Part shown: one piece after another, positions 1 through 13,500 of the stretch
Layout of the letters: each line of letters starts with the position of its first letter
Numbering within the stretch: the stretch's first letter is position 1
From: Gavia stellata
Taxonomy: Eukaryota > Chordata > Aves > Gaviiformes > Gaviidae
Direction: 5' to 3'
Assembly (NCBI RefSeq): GCF_030936135.1
Contig: NC_082637.1
Coordinates: 4,787,001 to 4,851,000 of the forward strand
Length of the DNA stretch: 64,000 nt
Position numbers and translations under genes: made by a program
Notes under the pieces: generated by a model
What the model was told of the DNA's origin: nothing
The model's database searches: none
Seen by the model: only the letters and a program-made list of their open reading frames with translations

Positions 1-150
1 CTGGTGGAAGAGCTCACCATCGTCGTGCCCACCAAAGGCGTCATGTATAACTTTGTCTGTAAGTGCTGGCTGGCCAGAGACAAAGGTGATGGACTCACCT
101 CACGAATCCTCAACATCCTGGATGCAGACTGCGTTAACGTTGGCCTCAAG
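1..150 (+). CDS. LOXHD1: LOXHD1 exon (window exon 1, 5'-truncated by window edge)
   Basis: Reading frame 1 gives 50 residues starting LVEELTIV and ending DCVNVGLK, followed by donor gtaggc at 151. It is the C-terminal half of a PLAT domain: the [11 protein letters not shown] segment corresponds to the conserved W-L-G/D-G signature that closes each repeat. The splice leaves phase 0. The true 5' boundary of the exon is not visible. Confidence 0.9.
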
Positions 151-1531
151 GTAGGCTCTAGGCTCATCCTGTATCTTCAGCTGTTGCATGGACCTGTGCT
201 GATACAGGATGTGTGTCAGCAATTCTCCTACTTGGACTTCTGCATGTGGTTTGAGCCTTTTGTTTGCAGAGGGTTTCTTTGTTATTTCTTTAGCAAAATC
301 TTTAGGAATGGTTTAGCATCATTACCACTAAAAGCACTGTTCAGTAATGCTGGCTGGATGCAGCCATGGCATAGGCAGAAGGACAGGGTAGGGCAGAGCC
401 AATAGGACACAGTTCAGCACCATGTCCTTATTTTGTCACCACACCTGGAGCACCCGCTACATCACCTGGTACCCATAGAGTGGGGGCAGCTGCAAGGTGA
501 ACAACTTGGTGCAATCTAACTCCATCGTGTTTTGTTTGATGAGATACTTCTAACTCATCGAATAGGAGTAGTGGAGATATTTTAATCTCTGCATAGTGTG
601 GCTACATGTCCGCTTTTCCAATACGGGATAGGGAAGCTGAATTCAGTGAGAAACTAATAATAGTTGGAAGTTGTTGAAACATGGAGACATTTTGATCTTT
701 GAAATGAATAACTGATTAAAGTCAAATAAGCAATGAAAAAAACTATATAGTCTTTTCATCCCTATACATGAAATTTGAAGTAATATGTGCTATGCCATAT
801 TTCAACCCAGTACAGTTGGAAAGCTGAGCTATGCTGATTTTGGATGTAAGATTTATAACAGAAATAACAGTCTGGATGAATAGGACAATAATACTGTGTT
901 TAATACCTGTATGGCAATTTAAAATCTCTATAGATGTGTTTTTATTTACAGTGAGGTTACACTTTCATAGTACATTATTTTTGCTTTATGCTGCTCTTGA
1001 TTCCCAAGCTAAAGATATTCTCCCGAAATCTTTCTTGTTCCCCAGACACATGAAAACGTGATAAAATTTTTAGCATCTGTGAAGGATTCAACAACTCAAC
1101 ACAGTTTTCAGTGGTAGAACTGACCTAAGAGGGAAAAAAACCCTCCCTCAGACTGAATACCAAGGTTAAAACCTAATCTCTTAAAAACTTCCCATCAGTT
1201 GTTTAACCTCCTCGATAAGGTTTCCAAACTCCTATTGGTGAGCCGATGGCTAGCCCATAGATTGAAGTGGATATTAATCACGACTTATGTTCAGTCTTCC
1301 TTTAAAAGCCCAATCCTGAATATTTATTTTCATAAGCATGCCAAAAATAGACACATCTAACTAAATTTTTTTCTGTGATGTTGGGCCAGAAACTTGCTGA
1401 AATGTTTGAAGGAAATCAGGGGAGATGCTTGAGACATGAAATCAGAAGTGCGCATTTGACTTTCTGATCAGTCTCCTAGTTGAGGGAATTTGGGACTGTT
1501 CCCTTGTAAACAGATGTAGTTAGAAACTGAG

Positions 1532-1565
<34 letters not shown>

Positions 1566-4500
1566 GGGTTCAAAGACTACTAATACATTTAATGTCTTTG
1601 GGAAAGTTAATGCTTTTTGTTTTGCTTTTGCTTGACTCTTGCACAGCCATACATACCCATTTCAATTTAATTTTCTTCTTGGCTTGATATTCCCTCTTTG
1701 TACTTTAAATTGCGTATTTGCCTTCCCATACATAGAGAAACTAGTCAACGTCCACTACAGTCATTAAAAACCTTTGATGCATTGGTAAAATGGTTTATCT
1801 TCTCCTACGTCTAGCAAATATGATGCTTTTCTATGATTTAAAATGGGTGTGGATGAATATGTGATGGACAGGTGACTCAGGATTGAATGAACATGAAAAA
1901 TAATTTTTCTCTGACATTATTCCTTTGCACTGTTTATTTATGTGGCAATCACAATTCTGGCCAATAAAAGTTGCCTAGGAGTGGACTATTTGAAATATGT
2001 TTTGTTTCTTGATATTCTCCCACCTCTTAAATCCAGAGGTCTTGTTACCATAGGTACCATCTTGAAAGCATCTAAGTGGCCCCAAAGTCTTAATGCCACC
2101 GACAGCCACTGGGACTTGCACGCTTTTGAAATATTTTCTTCTGAATCTTATTATTCACATGTCAGGAGACAAGAACAAAGTTAGGCTAATAAGGTGAAAA
2201 TTATGCAAAACATCTTTCCACAAATTGGCATACCTTTAATGTAAGAGATCTGGGAACACTGTGTTCCATGCAGCAGTGTGCGTCCCACTGGGAAATGGGA
2301 TAGCTGCATTTTTCTGCTGTACAGAGCGTTTGGATGCATAGACTTTAAAACTATTAGTGATGCTGGACTAAATGTTGCCCAGATGGACACCAAACACTTT
2401 GGGGAAACACTTTGCAGTAAAGGGAAAGAAAAAGTTGTGTCTTTGGGAGCTTTTTTTTTAAAATGGCGAAAAGTTTGGTGCACTACGGAGGTCTGGAGTG
2501 CTGGGAGGTGGCCAGGAGGAGATGGCAGTAGCAGAGGGCTGGAGACCCACACACTGACGTGAGGGTTGTGACTCCCATGGAGAAGCAGTTTACCAGGTCT
2601 TCATCACTCCGCAAGCATGTGGTCGTCACAACGAATCTGTCTCTCTCCGAGTCTCTCTAGGCTGAGAAGATGTGCAGAAAAAGTCATAGATGAAGCAAAG
2701 GGTAAGGTCCTGTAGCAAGTTTCAATCTCTAACTTTGCCTTTGGGATCCATGGTGTGGCGAGAAACCAAGAAGCCATGTTGTAATGATTTCTGGCAAAGA
2801 AGCAGATTTCCTGCAGAGCCTGTCTAGCATTTTGCCCAGGCTTTTGCGTGGGTTAAGGACAGCTGTTTGAATGAGACTTTCTGATTGTTTCAAATCCTCA
2901 CCAGATCCTCTACGAAGTCACGGTTGTGACTGGAGACATTGAAAGCGGTGGTACCGATGCCACTATTTTCATGACTGTCTTTGGATCCAATGGGAACACT
3001 GAGGAGATGCAGCTGGAAAAAAATGGAGACAGGTACAGTAGCTTTGTCATTTTTGTTTGTTAGAAATGGAGTGATAAGAGATTCTGGTGTCAAGTCAAGA
3101 AGCGCTTGGGGCTTTGATCATGCTCCTGCTGAGACACAAAGATAAACTCCCATTATAGATTCAGAACTGGGCCCCTTGTAAGTCTTATTATAATGTATTT
3201 AACAGAGTGGAGGAAAGGAGAGCACTGTGTAGCTCGAGGAATCATCCTTTGTCATTTGCAGAAGTTTTGTTTGACCTGTTCCTCATGGCTTTAGAGACGA
3301 GCTTTGAGAACAAAAATACGAATTTTGAAGTCTTGCATCAGCTCCAAGAGGAACTGTGGACATTGCATGAAAACACAGGTGTAATTTCTGCAAAACGCAT
3401 CTTTTGTGGAAAAATAAGTAATTTAATTTGAACATTATTTAATGGAAATGCATGAGTAACTGCATAATGAAAGACAGACAAACCAACATGCATATACCTG
3501 CCTTGGGAAGTGCCTGTGATGGGAAGGTGCTGACTCTCCTCCGTCTGCTCCTCCCATTTGCTTTGCTGGCCAGATGTGAGCCAGCTCGGTCCAGAAGCCG
3601 CGTGAGGTATGCCAGGGCCTGAGCTGGTAAGCTGAGGGCCCTGATGAGATACCGGCTTCTTAGCTTGGGCTCTGTGCCATGCGGTTTTGGAACCAGAGCT
3701 GGCTTGTCTGCAGCTGGCATGAAAGGGACATGCGATAACATCTGTCTGCCCAGATGTGGCCTTAGGTGCAGAGAGAGAGAAATGGGCTGTGAGCTGCGTA
3801 GGCCACTGCACTGCATGCTCTGATTTTGCTAAAGAGGTGACATCTCATGTTTTCTTCTGCATAAACAGCTAACAAACACTGTAACCCTAGTCTGACGCCA
3901 GCACTTCTGTAAGCCAAAAAAAGCCACATGCCACCGATCCATTTCGTAACGCTTTCCTGTTCCTTTCGAGCACCTCCCTCAGTACAGAAAGTTTTGGCAT
4001 GCTCGACAACGAACATGGCACTAACCGTCTTTTAAAGACAGGCTTCACCAGGCTTAAATTTAATTGACTACCTCTGATCTTATTCAGTAAAGCATCTACA
4101 GAGCGTCGGGAGGGTTGGAGCATTTGGCCACAGGGTTCGAGCTCGGCTTGCCAAGGTGATGCTGGACTCTTCCCCCAGCCTCCTGGCAATGCAGTTCCTC
4201 CACTGCAGCTTTGCATATCACATGTGGGCTGGATAATTGAAGATAAGGCTCCCTGCATGGAGGTGTTTGCTCAGGGGATGTTTTACTTGCAGCTGTCATA
4301 GCAGAGTGGGTGTCTGGGCAAGCGTGTTCAGCTAAGCTTGAAACCTTCATGTGTTTAGTTAGTAACAAGCACGAGCCTTGTTGGCTTTGAAAAAAAGTGC
4401 AGCAGAGGTGCTGCTGACTAAAGTCTCCATGAGAAACATGGCTGAGTCATGCAAAAAGACGTAGCTCTTGGCCCTGCTCCCCATCACAGAGAGACATCCA

Positions 4501-7500
4501 ACGTGCGGGGCAATGCACCTGGGTTACCCCCATGTCTGGCTGTCTGTGACATCCCCCTTTCAAGACTCCAGGCAATCCCAAACAGATCTGTCTTCCACTA
4601 TTTTCAGCCCAACATTCAATTCTAGTAAGTGGGAAAATGGACCACGACTGGTTGTATTTAAAAGTAAAGCAGACTTCACATCGGCGTACGTCAACCAAAA
4701 ATCCTTAAAAGGGACAAGGCATCTCCAACCCCTCAAGAGAGGGATTGCGGTTTTGCTCGTGATATCCCTAAACTATGTGGCCTATAAAAAACCCATCGCG
4801 TTTGTCTACACGGGTGGGATGGATAATCTCTGCTATAAGGGTATGAAAATGCCATGAAGGAGGGCCACACAGTTTGTATGTTATTAGTTGCTTGGGTTGC
4901 CTTCTGCCAGTAGAAGATCTGCAAAAGGTGTTGAAAACTCACTGGGGTTGTATAAAGAAGAAGGGCATGTAAAACACAGCTGTTAATATGTTAATATCCC
5001 CAGGATGCTGTGCTATTCTTTGGGGAGGTACTGGCACATCTCTGCTAGCTGGAGGCGCTCTGTGTCACACCTCCAACTGTACAGAGTTCTCGTCATCTCA
5101 TTAGCACCCTCTGCAGAGGACATGCATGTCCCCAAATACACATACTGCCTGTTTCCACACCACTCCCACCAGTCTTCATCCAGCTGTTAACAACACAGGC
5201 TTCCCTGGCTCTTGTTTCGGGTGGAAATCTCGCCAGCCTTTGTGCCAGCAGCGAGGGATGGGTGAGAGCCGCTGCAACCAAATGGTAAAAGACACTTCAT
5301 CTTTATTGGGGCCACCCAGTGCCAATTCACTCACAGCAGCTTCATGCATTATGAAGAACCGTCTGTCTAACCTGCTGCAGATTTAAGGCAATTTTAGCTA
5401 CATTGCCGTTATTGCCAAGACCTCTGGGCAACAGAAATATTTGTAAGTGCAGGCATGGGTAGGAAGGCTTAATGAAATCCCTTAGATAAATGCTTCAGTG
5501 TCCTGGAAAAGGAATAGCAGCAGTCAGCTTGTCTGGGTGCTTCTTCCCTTCTTAATTTTTTTCAGGCTTACGGTCATGTTCATATCAATTAGGGATAGAA
5601 AACAGCTTTTGGGTCACCCAGGTTACCGCTTTAGCAATTGCTTCCCTCTAGTAAAATGACTTCTTGGAAGTAGCAGGTGAGTATCAGGCTTGCAAACTGT
5701 AAACAGAGCATTTACTGAAGGTAAATAATGGTTTGTTTTGCTGACTGACTGTGTAGTGTAGAGTTGCTCAGTCTGAAAAGGAGCAGAGTGAGAGACTTCT
5801 ATGAAGCTTTGTAAGTAATAGTGATTGTAATGAAAACTGATCACAGGATCATGGGATAATTCAAGCTGGAAGGGTCACACCTTTTTCTTAAATAGAAGTG
5901 GAAATCAATCCAGTCCAGGCACAAAAGCACATTCTCTTTCTCACAGTGAGACAGGCTGTCTCGGTATCCGGTACCACAGAAAGACAAATAACAAGAGGGG
6001 GAAGTTTTTCAAAGAGTAAACATAACCCTTAATAACTAGAAATGGACTGGGACCAAAACGCCCTATCCAAATGCCTCTGGGAGCGCAGGGAAAGCAATGC
6101 CTGGATGAAAACTGAGAGGCTCGAGCCAATCCCTATTGCTAACATCTGCAGCTATGCAGGCTCAGATAATGGTGCGAAGATAATCACATTCATGCTGCAG
6201 GGCGTAATCTGAGCAGAGGTTGGTAAAGAAATGTTTTTTTCTCCATATCCTAGCACTGCACAGCTGTAGGAGGCTAAGTACATTGCCAGGAATGAGATGT
6301 CATCATTATGGATTTCTATATTATGGTAGTGCCCACAGTTTGCAGAGCTCTCTCCAAACCTCGCAGCAGACTCGGATAACACACTCACAAGGAGAAGTTT
6401 GCACGAAGGAGGAACCTCAACAGCAGAGTGGTCCTGGTCGTGCTTGGTAGAACCCCTAGACTTGGTTGCCCTTCTACTTAGCAAGGGTCAGATTTCCATC
6501 TCTAAGCCCACAGCAGGTCTGCCAGAGTATTTCAGGGGCAAACCTAGAAGATACACTTGCTCTAAACAGAGCAATGTTCAGCCGGAGGCAGCACTTTCAC
6601 TGGAGCAAGGGTTTCTTCCTAGCACCATTGATGCTAAGAGGGAGGTAAGGTGGCTGCGGTCCTAGCCAGGGTAATATCTTCTTCAAGAAGCATATGTTAG
6701 CTGTTTTTCCTTTTTCCTGCTTTCTGCTGATTGCTATGGATTCCTACTCATCCTTGTGCCTACATACAGCAGCCAAGCTGTAAGGTAAGATCTTTCACGC
6801 AATGTTACACAAACCTATCCTGGTTCTTACCAAAGACAGAGCTAGTTTGCAAATCCAAATTCCCCAGATTCAGGAGGGGAGTGCAGGACGGTGAGTTTTG
6901 GCTCCTCTCTAACCCAATTTGCCTGCACTTACTAAACTTAGGCATTGGGCTCCGACTTGCAATCAGGTTGCCGTGTTTAGCTGAGCTGCAGCAACTGTCT
7001 ATCACTGCAGCAAATGCAAAATTATGTGCTGCGTCTTAGCGAAAGAAGATTAGGCAAAATTGCTTTGCCTTCTCGTTGGGATAGGCTAAGGACAGGCACG
7101 TGGGCAGATGCCAGGAGGAAGGCGATGTGCAGAAACCTGACTGTGAGTCTCTATTGTTCTGGTTACAAACAGAGTGATAATGTATGCTACAGGCTGCCTG
7201 GAACGATTCCCGGTGCCTCGTATGGGCTTGATTTTCCAGGGGAGGAGGAATCCCTGTCAAATCTGCACTGAGGTGTCTTGCCAAAAACACAGTAGCTAGT
7301 GATTGCAGGACAGAAAAGTTCAAGTCCAATAAAGTGCACTCATAAACTTTTAATTTGAGGCTGTTGGCAAGTTGCGAGTTGCAGCAAGGACAGGGGATCG
7401 AGACACAATGATGCTGTAAAGCAGCGGGAAACCTCCTCGGTCTTTCAATCCCTCCAGGTTTGAGCGAGGCCAAGAGGACAGTTTCATTATGGAGATCGCT

Positions 7501-10500
7501 GATATCGCACCCCTCAGGAAGATGAGGATCCGGACGGATGGGAAGGGGACTCGCCCGCACTGGTTCCTGGAAAGGGTAATGCACTTCACATCGCGCGTCT
7601 CTTTGCAACCTGCTTCTCCTGAAGCCTCTCAGCCCTTAAGAAAGAGGAGAAAGGCAGCGAGTGACTCGCTTTTATTAATTTCCTGCCTCTTTCCCTTTGG
7701 TTTCTTATGTTTTTTTCCTGCAGGAATTGAGTCAAAAAAGAAGAGAGCAAGGGCAAAACCTGTGCTGTAAAGCTTTACCACAGTCTCTGCTGTTAGATAT
7801 CACTCTCCCTCCCTCCAAAAGAGCCTTAGCTTGCCACCCAGGGCCCCTGCAATATTTTCTGGTCCCAGGGATGTGCCTTCAGCTCCTGCAGACCCCTGCC
7901 ATGCTCTGACCCCGTGGGAGAGTGGATCCCTCTCTGCCAGGCAGGGACAGCTAGCATGGGCCCGGGCTGGGTGGGACATTTCCAAATAATCCATCCTTTC
8001 AGGTGAAGCATCACATCTCTCCCCTTCCCTTCTCCCTCTAGCACACAGGCAGATTTCTTTCTTTTCTTCTTCATATACATAAGGTGGTGTTTTCTTTCTG
8101 CATTTTGAATAAGGCATGCAAAACGGCTCCCACCGCTTCTGTTGACTGCATTTTACCCTGGTGTCCTATCTTGCAAAAAAGCACAGTGCTTGCCTTTATC
8201 TTTTCTACCGAACCACCAGCCGCATGTAAACATCACCTATATTTGGGCAGTAAAACGTAGTTTGCTTGTTACGGGTCCCTATAATTCTATTTCTAAGATA
8301 GAGATGGAGTGATGTGCTGATTCCACGCTATCAGATGTCATTAAGGGAGGAACACATCTCTGCCATGTTTATTTAGCATGCTTTTTCCAGAGTAGATATC
8401 CTGCTGGATTTCTGTGACTTGACTTTTTTATAAGAATAGGTTAAGACCCAATAGCTTAACCCATAGTCAGAAAGAATAGTGCAGGATTTTTTTATTGGGT
8501 CTTTTATCCTTTTGACTAGTCTGAAGCCGTCCTTCATTTTCCCCTAAACAATGTGTTTTGAAACACTGGTCCTAGGTGGCCACTAGTTTCCAGTGAAGTG
8601 ATGAACTGCTCTTCACCTCCATTAGCATGGCCTAAAAAGCATTTCTGTGGTGCAGTACCTTTTTCTACTTGAGCATTGTCACTTCTAAGTTTTTTCTCAG
8701 CAGCTCTTGTGCAGCTTTCCAAAGCATTAGACCTCCAGCGTATATCTTCCAAATATATGCCAGAGACACACAATTTTTCTCTCTGTGCCTAAGGAATAAC
8801 TCAATCTGTTCTCTGATTTGATTCAGTTATCTTGGTCAAATTCCCTTTGCCAGTTCCCCGATACCTTCCCGAGTTTTATAAATCATATTCTTATAAAATG
8901 AAATCAAATAAAGCTTATTCATCCAGAGACATTCCAGATCTTGCAGTCGTGAATTAGCAATAGCTCAAAGGCAAGGGACAGCGGCACCTTTAGTGGCAGG
9001 TAGCACCTTCGCATGTTGCTGTTGCCAGCTCTGTCCACTTGTCCAGCATGCTGGACTGGCCCACCCAAAGCCAGGCTTTCCCAGAGCAGCAGACAAAAAG
9101 GACTATCATGTGGACCCATCTGGTGGGCTTCTGGCCCTCCTATAGCTCTACGGAAGCAACAGGCAGACCGTGCACCCAACTCTTTGAGACCAGGATTTTA
9201 GAAGCTTTGGAAAACTTTACCCGTATTTTCCAATTTTCTTAGAGAAACAGAGCATGGAGGATCTTCTAGCTCCAGTGATACGTAGAGAACTTTATTTATT
9301 AGTTTTCTTTCCCACCTTCCCTGCAAAGGTAAACATAGCATTTGCATTCCCAGGCAGAGGGTGAGGACAGGAGTGCTCTGGAAGAAGGGAGGAAGGATTT
9401 GTGTTCTCTGATTTGTATTCCAGCCTTGAAAACTTATGTAGCCTGGTGTGACATGAAAACTGATCTGAGCCCATTTCCATTTCTGTCAAAAGTGCATATT
9501 AAAACTGCATAATGAAATACTTGTGGGGGTAGTGCTAAACTCTCAGACAGATGGTTCACAGTTAGTGCTAACTAGCACAGTGAAATGAGAAGCTAGATTA
9601 AGCCATCAACCCCATAATTAACCATTTGTTGCTCCATTTATCTACAGGATATTCTCAGTTTTCTTCTTCTGTTAAAATAACAATAAATGATCTTTTTAAT
9701 TCTCTTTGGTCTTTTTGTAAAATGTTGCTGGTCATAATTTATACTGCTTTTAGTTTACCAGAAATAGAAGTACATAAATACCAATTAAAATGCATGAATT
9801 ATCAATGATGTTGTACACAGCCAAAAGATTCAATTTACAAGCAGGGAAGTAGTCTTTTTTTTTTCTTTCTGTCTAGATAAAATACATTGAATTTTCATTC
9901 AGAATCTCAGCAAAGTAATGAACTTGGTGCCAAAGATTCAAACTGCACCAAAAGTGGCAATAAGATTTAAACACTGATACTTAATCCTCTAGAGGAAACA
10001 AAATTTGATTAGTGATGTGTTGGGCCAGAATGAGTATTATTGATTATTGCTGTGCGCAGAAAGACATACCGACAACTCTGGAAAGCTGAGCAACGCTTTC
10101 TGATCTCGCCACTGCTGGGAGAGACACAGAGTGTGGATATTTTCCTCTGACCTAATGCTGAATCTCATGTTCTTCCGCATCAAGCTACCACGAGACTGCT
10201 CCGTGTTTCTGAAAAGTCAGAGAACAGAATCATAGAATGACAGAATGGTTTGGGCTGGAAGGGACCTTTAAAGGCCATCTAGTCCAACCCCCCCCTGCAG
10301 TGAGCAGGGACATCTTCAACCACATCAGGTTGCTCAGAGCCCCGTCCAACCTGACCTGGAATGTTTCCAGGGTTGGGGCATCTCCCACCTCTCTGGGCAA
10401 CCTGTGCCAGTGTCTCACCACCCTCATCGTAAAGGATTTGTGACTTCTAATTAGGCAACTTATCTAAACGCATGCTTTGGAAACCTCCTCCTGGGATAGC

Positions 10501-13500
10501 CACTTCCTCAGTCCACATGATGATTTCACCTGCTGCCCAGTGTCTTAGATACGAAGTTGAAAAGCTAGAAATAAGAAGGGATGAGAGCTCTCTGAGCGAA
10601 ACAACAGGAATTGTAAGACTGTTGAATTCTACAGAGTTGCTTCCCTCAGAATTTTAATGTTACTTTGTGCTGTCAAAGCCAGGCAGATAAGAAGCTGTCT
10701 AATGAAGCACTAATTGCATTGCATTCAAACGTCACAAATAATCCTGAATGTGGGACTTGGTCTTTATTCAGTTCTTTTTCCTTTATATAAAGGAGATTAA
10801 GAGAATTTGAGACTATTCATTATAGCTGAAGCTGACTGTTGTTCTTTGCAACAGAACAGTCTTTTTGTTTTACCATCAGAGGACCCTGTTTCTAAGCGAA
10901 GACTAATGACATGCCACAGAACCGTAAAAACCTGTGGTTGATTCTTTAAAGATGAAATCCAGGACCTATGTATTTTGGTGTTAGTGGGGTGTGAGCTCCT
11001 GTGGAGTGTGTTTTACACTGCAGCTGGGAGAAGGCTGGCTTGAGGTAAATCAAATGATCGGACATGTCAAATCTTTCTGTTACAGCACACAGCGCACAAT
11101 TAATTTCAAGTTGCTGGTTTAAAGTTCCTGTCAACTACGATACTTGCTCAGCTACAAAACAAATTATCAACATTTTATTCATACGTACCTCTCCCGCTTC
11201 CCTTTCATTTCTATAGGTGTTCTACAGCCCAGTTAAAACTTATGCATGATTAGTGACAATGTTTGAGCTTAAAAGCACGCAGGATGTCTACAGCAAGTTC
11301 TAGGTATCCTAAAAAATAGTTTAGATGCAATGTAAAGCAGCAGTCTCATTGCCAAGCGGTAGCTAATTTTTCTGAGAGGAACAGAGAGAAAATAAAAATA
11401 GCCTCAGCTCTGCTCCCTGAGATGACTTTCTTGACCGTCACGATCCAAATCAGAATCCTGCAGCATCCTGTGTGTGTGCAACACCCACAAACGTCTCCTT
11501 GTAGCATGGGATTCATTTTGTGCTATTTTAGTCATTGAAAAAGCTACGTTCAGCTTTCACCTCTTCTACCAAACTATTTAGGCCGGCTCTGCTGTCAGCA
11601 GAGACATAGATCTGAGAGAGGGAGAGATGTCTTGAGTGGCCATTTACCTGCCCCCAGCTTGTGTGGGGCGCATTGCTCCCCTGGTGGTACCCGGCTCTGG
11701 CCGACACGATGTGCTTGGGCTGGATGCCCGGCGTTTAGGCGGTCCATGCTAGGTAAGGTAGGCAACGTACCCACGTTGTGACGGAGCAATCAGCCTGCCC
11801 GAGGTCTCCTGCTGCCTCCGTGTCCCTTGCTGTGATCTCCCGTGAGCAAATGAAGCTTGTAAAATTAATCTCTTGCCCCTGTCTGCTCCTCTCTGGAGCA
11901 CCATCCCAGAACGAGATAGTGGAGGCTGCTTGCTCTGTCTGTGCTAACTGCGTACATGAAGCTGCGTATGGATGAAATCGCTCATCCTGGGTGAGGGGCT
12001 GGGGATGGAAAGAGAGGGTATTTTGTTCCGGTGGTTTTAGTAGCCAGACAGTTTTTTCCAGACAGCATCTGGAGCGTTGGGCATGGGCTGGTTATTTGTG
12101 AGAGGTCTGATCTCTCTGTCTGTGAGTGCACTCCAGCTGGCAACTCTAATCTGCTTCTACCCCCCGCTGCTTTCCTGACATTTCCCTGCAAGCTTTGCTC
12201 AGGACATTTTGCTACTAAAAGTGTCCCTGTCATTCCCGAGCAGAGCAGAGGGAGAGCTGGCTGAACCTTTTCCAGCAAAGAGTTCATGCACCGAGGGGGA
12301 AAAAAAGGTGTTTTCAGTCACCCTGAGATTTTTCATGATTCAAATTTGCAAATTTTAGCCAAAGAAAAGTTTCTAGGTTGGACTCCTAAGGGGATGTAGA
12401 CATAGCTTACGCATCCTTGAGAGGGGAAACTTCCTTCTGGTCTGTGCCCCAGCGGAGAGGGCACCAGCTGGGGTGGTGGAGACCTGATTTCTGCTTGGTT
12501 CAAAGCAAGGCTTTGATTCAACGTCGCTTGACTCACAAAGCAGTCTTCTGACCACAAAGTAATAGTGTCACCAGCTGTGAATAAGCAGCTTTTTAGAAAA
12601 GTGGGACAGCTTCAACAGCCCAAAATGTCCTGTACCGCTGGGATGAAGGTGCTGTGTTACAGATCCCTATTTAGCCTCAGGCAGAGAGAAAACCCCAGAT
12701 GAGTGTCCTACCCAAGGAACAGTACAATGCACAAATAGCATGGCTACTGCTTCAGCTTCGGTCTACCTACTACCCTCTTTAAAATCCTGGAGCAATATCC
12801 TTCTTTTGAACGGCTAAAGGCTCAGGTGAAGATTGGTTGGGGTCGACAGAAGTGCATGGACTGGGACACATGCAGTTTGAGGATGGAATTTGAGCACATT
12901 TTATCTCAAGTTTTTAAAGTTTCTTAGGCTGATATATGAGAGTGCAGCAAAAGGTCACTAAGATAGTCAAGGGGCTGAAGCACATCGTGTACTAGGAAAG
13001 GCTAAGGTAAATGGAGTTTTTAAGCCTTGAGAGGAAAAGGGTAAGGGGGAATCTAGTTGCAATCTTCTGATGCTTAAAGGGAGGTTATAGAGACCATCTA
13101 TTCAGTGTCTTCTCAGAGGTGAACAGTGAAAGGGCTTGAGGCAATGGACACAAGTTGCAACAAGGAAAATCCTGATCAGATAGAAGGAAAAAAAACTTCC
13201 CAATGAGAGTGATGCAGCCCTAGGATGGAGGACCACAGTGCTGGGGGAATCTCCAGCCTTGAAGATTTCCAAAACTCAGCTAGACGTGGCCTTGCAGTTA
13301 GCCCTGCTTGGAGCAGGAGGTGGGACTAGACACCTCCAGGTGTCCCTTTTAACTTAACATTTTCCACGACTCCATGATTTGTTTTTTCCTAATATCATGT
13401 CACGCTTCTCTGATGCGTCTGGGCTCAATGGCCTTTACAGAGATGTGCCTTGCAAGACACTGTTTCTCGATCCAATGCTTCACTCAGGTATGGTCTCTGT

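Noticed and set aside
7036..7608. 190-codon minus-strand open frame overlapping a LOXHD1 exon
   Set aside because: It is antisense to a proven exon, whose codon structure accounts for part of the openness, and the protein has no recognisable domain.
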